A stretch of 43,500 nucleotides of DNA, taken from contig MUMD01000010.1 in NCBI GenBank assembly GCA_002155895.1, positions 1 through 43,500 of the forward strand, in the 5' to 3' direction. Below the pieces are notes generated by a model. It made no database searches. It was not told the origin of the DNA and saw nothing but the letters and a program-made list of their open reading frames with translations. Position numbers and translations under genes: made by a program. Below, piece by piece: positions 40,986 through 43,500 of the stretch (position 1 is its first letter; every line of letters begins with the position of its first letter). This DNA is from Streptomyces rochei. Lineage in GTDB: Bacteria; Actinomycetota; Actinomycetes; Streptomycetales; Streptomycetaceae.

Positions 40986-41075
40986 CGGCCGCCCTGGCCC
41001 GGGTGCCATGACGTCCGGGCCTCGTGGAGTGGGCCGGTGGACGCGACGCCGTGTGCGCTCGTGAGCTGCCCCCTG

Positions 41076-41107
41076 CCCTCCGCCAGGCCCCGTGCCGAGC
41101 GAGGGAG
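41076..41107 (+). promoter_or_regulatory. Possible SD-sequestering hairpin before nrdA
   Basis: CCCTC (41076-41080) can pair with GAGGG (41101-41105), part of the nrdA RBS GAGGGAG. It could couple the riboswitch to translation. Confidence 0.4.
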
Positions 41108-41115
41108 TGCTCCAC

Positions 41116-43494
41116 GTGACCATCGCGCCAGCCGATCCGGCTTCAGCGACCCCGGTGACGGCGACCGGGGAACCCGACGGACCCGGTGCCGCGCTGCTGC
41201 GGACCCTGACGGACCTGACCGCCGACCTCCCCGACGCCGACCCCGGCCGGGTGGCCGCCGCCGCGCTGCGCGGCCGGTCCGCCCGCGCGGACGAGGCCGA
41301 GCTGCGCGAGCTGGCCGTCGAGGCGGCGGCCGGGCTCATCTCCGAGGACCCCGCCTACTCCAGGCTCGCCGCCCGCCTGCTGGCCCTCGGCATCCGCGCC
41401 GAGGCCGCCTCGCAGGGCGTCACCTCCTTCAGCGGTTCGGTCGCCACCGGTCACCGCGAGGGCCTGATCGCCGACCGCACCGCCGCGTTCGTACGGCTGC
41501 ACGCGGACCGCCTGGACGCACTGGTCGACCCGGGCGCCGACGACCGCTTCGGCTACTTCGGCCTGCGCACCGTGTACAGCCGCTACCTGCTCCGGCACCC
41601 GATCACCCGCAAGGTCGTCGAGACCCCCCAGCACTTCATGCTGCGCGTCGCCGCCGGACTCGCCGAGGACGACACCGCCCGCTCGGTGGACGAGGTGGCC
41701 GCGCTCTACGGCCTGATGAGCCGCCTCGACTACCTGCCCTCCTCCCCCACCCTCTTCAACTCCGGCACCCGGCACGCCCAGATGTCCTCCTGCTACCTCC
41801 TGGACTCCCCCAAGGACGAGCTGGACTCCATCTACGACCGCTACCACCAGGTCGCCAACCTCTCCAAGCACGCCGGCGGCATCGGCATCGCCTACTCCCG
41901 CATCCGTTCCCGCGGTTCCCTGATCCGCGGCACCAACGGCCACTCCAACGGCATCGTCCCGTTCCTGAAGACGCTGGACGCCTCGGTCGCCGCCGTGAAC
42001 CAGGGCGGGCGGCGCAAGGGCGCGGCGGCGGTCTACCTGGAGACCTGGCACGCGGACATCGAGGAGTTCCTGGAGCTGCGGGACAACACCGGCGAGGACG
42101 CCCGCCGCACGCACAACCTGAACCTGGCGCACTGGGTGCCGGACGAGTTCATGCGCCGGGTGGACGCCGACGGACCGTGGTCGCTGTTCTCGCCCGCCGA
42201 CGTGCCCGAGCTGGTCGACCTGTGGGGCGAGGAGTTCGACGCCGCCTACCGCAGGGCCGAGGCGGCGGGGCTGGCCCGCAGGACGCTGCCCGCCCGCGAG
42301 CTGTACGGCCGCATGATGCGCACCCTCGCGCAGACCGGCAACGGCTGGATGACCTTCAAGGACGCCGCCAACCGCACCGCCAACCAGACCGCCGAGCCGG
42401 GGCACGTCATCCACTCCTCCAACCTCTGCACGGAGATCCTGGAGGTCACGGACGACGGCGAGACGGCGGTCTGCAACCTCGGCTCGGTCAACCTCGGCGC
42501 GTTCGTCGACATGGCCGAGGGCGACATCGACTGGGAGCGGCTGGACGCCACCGTCCGCACCGCCGTCACCTTCCTGGACCGCGTCGTCGACATCAACTTC
42601 TACCCGACCGAGCAGGCGGGCCGCTCCAACGCCCGCTGGCGCCCGGTCGGCCTCGGCGCGATGGGCCTCCAGGACGTCTTCTTCCGGCTCCGTCTGCCCT
42701 TCGACTCCCCCGAGGCCAAGGCCCTCTCCACCCGCATCGCCGAGCGGATCATGCTCGCCGCCTACGAGACCTCCGCCGACCTCGCCGAGCGCAACGGCCC
42801 GCTGCCGGCCTGGGAGAAGACCCGCACCGCGCGGGGCGTGCTGCACCCCGACCACTACGGCGTCGAGCACACCTGGCCGGAGCGCTGGGCGGCCCTGCGC
42901 GAGCGCATCGCCTCGACCGGCCTGCGCAACTCCCTGCTCCTGGCGATCGCCCCGACGGCGACCATCGCCTCGATCGTGGGCGCCTACGAGTGCATCGAGC
43001 CGCAGGTGTCCAACCTGTTCAAGCGCGAGACCCTGTCCGGCGAGTTCCTCCAGGTCAACTCCTATCTGGTGGACGACCTCAAGCGGCTCGGCGTGTGGGA
43101 CGCCCGCACCCGCGAGGCGCTGCGCGAGGCGAACGGGTCGGTGCAGGGCTTCACCTGGATCCCCGAGGACGTGCGCGCGCTGTACCGCACCGCCTGGGAG
43201 ATCCCGCAGCGGGGCCTGGTCGACATGGCCGCCGCCCGCACCCCGTACCTCGACCAGGCCCAGTCGCTGAACCTGTTCCTGGAGACGCCGACCATCGGGA
43301 AGCTCTCCTCGATGTACGCGTACGCCTGGAAGCAGGGCCTGAAGACCACGTACTACCTGCGCTCCCGCCCGGCGACCCGCATCGCCCGCGCCGCGGCCCG
43401 AGCCACCGCCCCCGTCCCCGTGCAGGCCGGCCCGGACCCCGAAGCGGTCGCCTGCTCCCTGGAGAACCCCGAGTCCTGCGAGGCATGCCAGTAA
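41116..43494 (+). CDS. nrdA: Class Ia ribonucleotide reductase, large (alpha) subunit
   Basis: A 792-residue NrdA. The catalytic barrel shows SSPTLFNSGTRHAQMSSCYL (active-site Cys), YLETWHADIEEFLELRDNTG, the loop HSSNLCTEILEV (radical-site region with Asn-Leu-Cys-x-Glu) and PTATIASIVGAYECIEPQ. The C-terminal tail ends SCEACQ, a CxxC that regenerates the active-site disulfide. The first ~90 residues correspond to an ATP-cone but lack the expected VxKRDG strand. It reduces ribonucleoside diphosphates with NrdB. GTG 41116 with GAGGGAG; a GTG at 41092 would start inside the leader. The stop TAA overlaps the next ATG. Confidence 0.96.
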   Translation: MTIAPADPASATPVTATGEPDGPGAALLRTLTDLTADLPDADPGRVAAAALRGRSARADEAELRELAVEAAAGLISEDPAYSRLAARLLALGIRAEAASQGVTSFSGSVATGHREGLIADRTAAFVRLHADRLDALVDPGADDRFGYFGLRTVYSRYLLRHPITRKVVETPQHFMLRVAAGLAEDDTARSVDEVAALYGLMSRLDYLPSSPTLFNSGTRHAQMSSCYLLDSPKDELDSIYDRYHQVANLSKHAGGIGIAYSRIRSRGSLIRGTNGHSNGIVPFLKTLDASVAAVNQGGRRKGAAAVYLETWHADIEEFLELRDNTGEDARRTHNLNLAHWVPDEFMRRVDADGPWSLFSPADVPELVDLWGEEFDAAYRRAEAAGLARRTLPARELYGRMMRTLAQTGNGWMTFKDAANRTANQTAEPGHVIHSSNLCTEILEVTDDGETAVCNLGSVNLGAFVDMAEGDIDWERLDATVRTAVTFLDRVVDINFYPTEQAGRSNARWRPVGLGAMGLQDVFFRLRLPFDSPEAKALSTRIAERIMLAAYETSADLAERNGPLPAWEKTRTARGVLHPDHYGVEHTWPERWAALRERIASTGLRNSLLLAIAPTATIASIVGAYECIEPQVSNLFKRETLSGEFLQVNSYLVDDLKRLGVWDARTREALREANGSVQGFTWIPEDVRALYRTAWEIPQRGLVDMAAARTPYLDQAQSLNLFLETPTIGKLSSMYAYAWKQGLKTTYYLRSRPATRIARAAARATAPVPVQAGPDPEAVACSLENPESCEACQ

Positions 43495-43500
43495 TGACCC
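43494..43500 (+). CDS. nrdB: Start of the next gene, presumably nrdB (beta subunit), truncated
   Basis: ATGACC begins on the last base of the nrdA stop (TAATG). In Streptomyces nrdB follows nrdA immediately and the overlap indicates translational coupling. Only two codons are in the window, so the identity rests on context alone. Confidence 0.6.

Noticed and set aside
41143-42870. 575-codon minus-strand frame opposite nrdA
   Set aside because: Antisense shadow with Gly/Val/Asp-rich translation.

Overview
The window is chromosomal DNA from a Streptomyces species. It is about 70 % G+C with strong third-position G/C bias. It carries genus hallmarks: the dasABC-dasR aminosugar system, wblE, the sigH stress/development sigma operon, nickel superoxide dismutase sodN with its protease sodX, and a B12-riboswitch-controlled class Ia ribonucleotide reductase. 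Gene order closely follows the S. coelicolor core chromosome from kgd to nrdA. I see no insertion sequence, prophage, CRISPR array, rRNA or tRNA, and no large biosynthetic cluster. The outer genes run off the window: kgd lacks its 5' end, and only the first codons of the presumed nrdB are present.

Layout, left to right: kgd (2-oxoglutarate metabolism); a DUF6104 protein and a minus-strand membrane-associated hypothetical; a DUF4097-PadR pair; a minus-strand operon of a tiny HTH regulator and a stand-alone Clp N-domain protein; a quinone-type oxidoreductase and malic enzyme; a polar amino-acid ABC importer (lipoprotein, permease, ATPase); a methyltransferase, a CGNR zinc-finger regulator, sodX and sodN; a GNAT acetyltransferase; a two-gene operon of a family 2B encapsulin shell and a polyprenyl transferase, its likely cargo; a divergent amidase; a PLP deaminase; a Na+/H+ antiporter divergent from a UBP zinc finger; anti-sigma factor and sigH; a membrane protein and a lipid-kinase-like protein; wblE and the PdtaS-type sensor kinase; a predicted small RNA (scr5239-like); a TetR-SDR pair; the N-acetylglucosamine block nagB, dasD, dasC, dasB, dasA, dasR; DUF3311-mctP monocarboxylate transport; a GNAT enzyme; and nrdA.

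How parts work together: DasA captures chitin- or GlcNAc-derived sugars, DasB and DasC import them, DasD trims the oligomers inside the cell, and NagB feeds glucosamine-6-P to glycolysis. DasR represses through dre operators. I can see dre-like sites before nagB, two before dasA, one before dasR, one overlapping the dasR stop codon ahead of mctP, and one inside a promoter that would drive a ~159-nt RNA next to pdtaS. NrdA is controlled by two NrdR boxes spaced 31 bp, an adenosylcobalamin riboswitch and a potential SD-sequestering hairpin. The most interesting less-described parts are the encapsulin/polyprenyl transferase compartment, the apparently leaderless HTH-ClpN operon with its nested palindromes, and the antiporter-UBP finger pair.

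All functional calls come from reading protein motifs and gene context by eye. Promoters, operators and hairpins were found by hand and are predictions.
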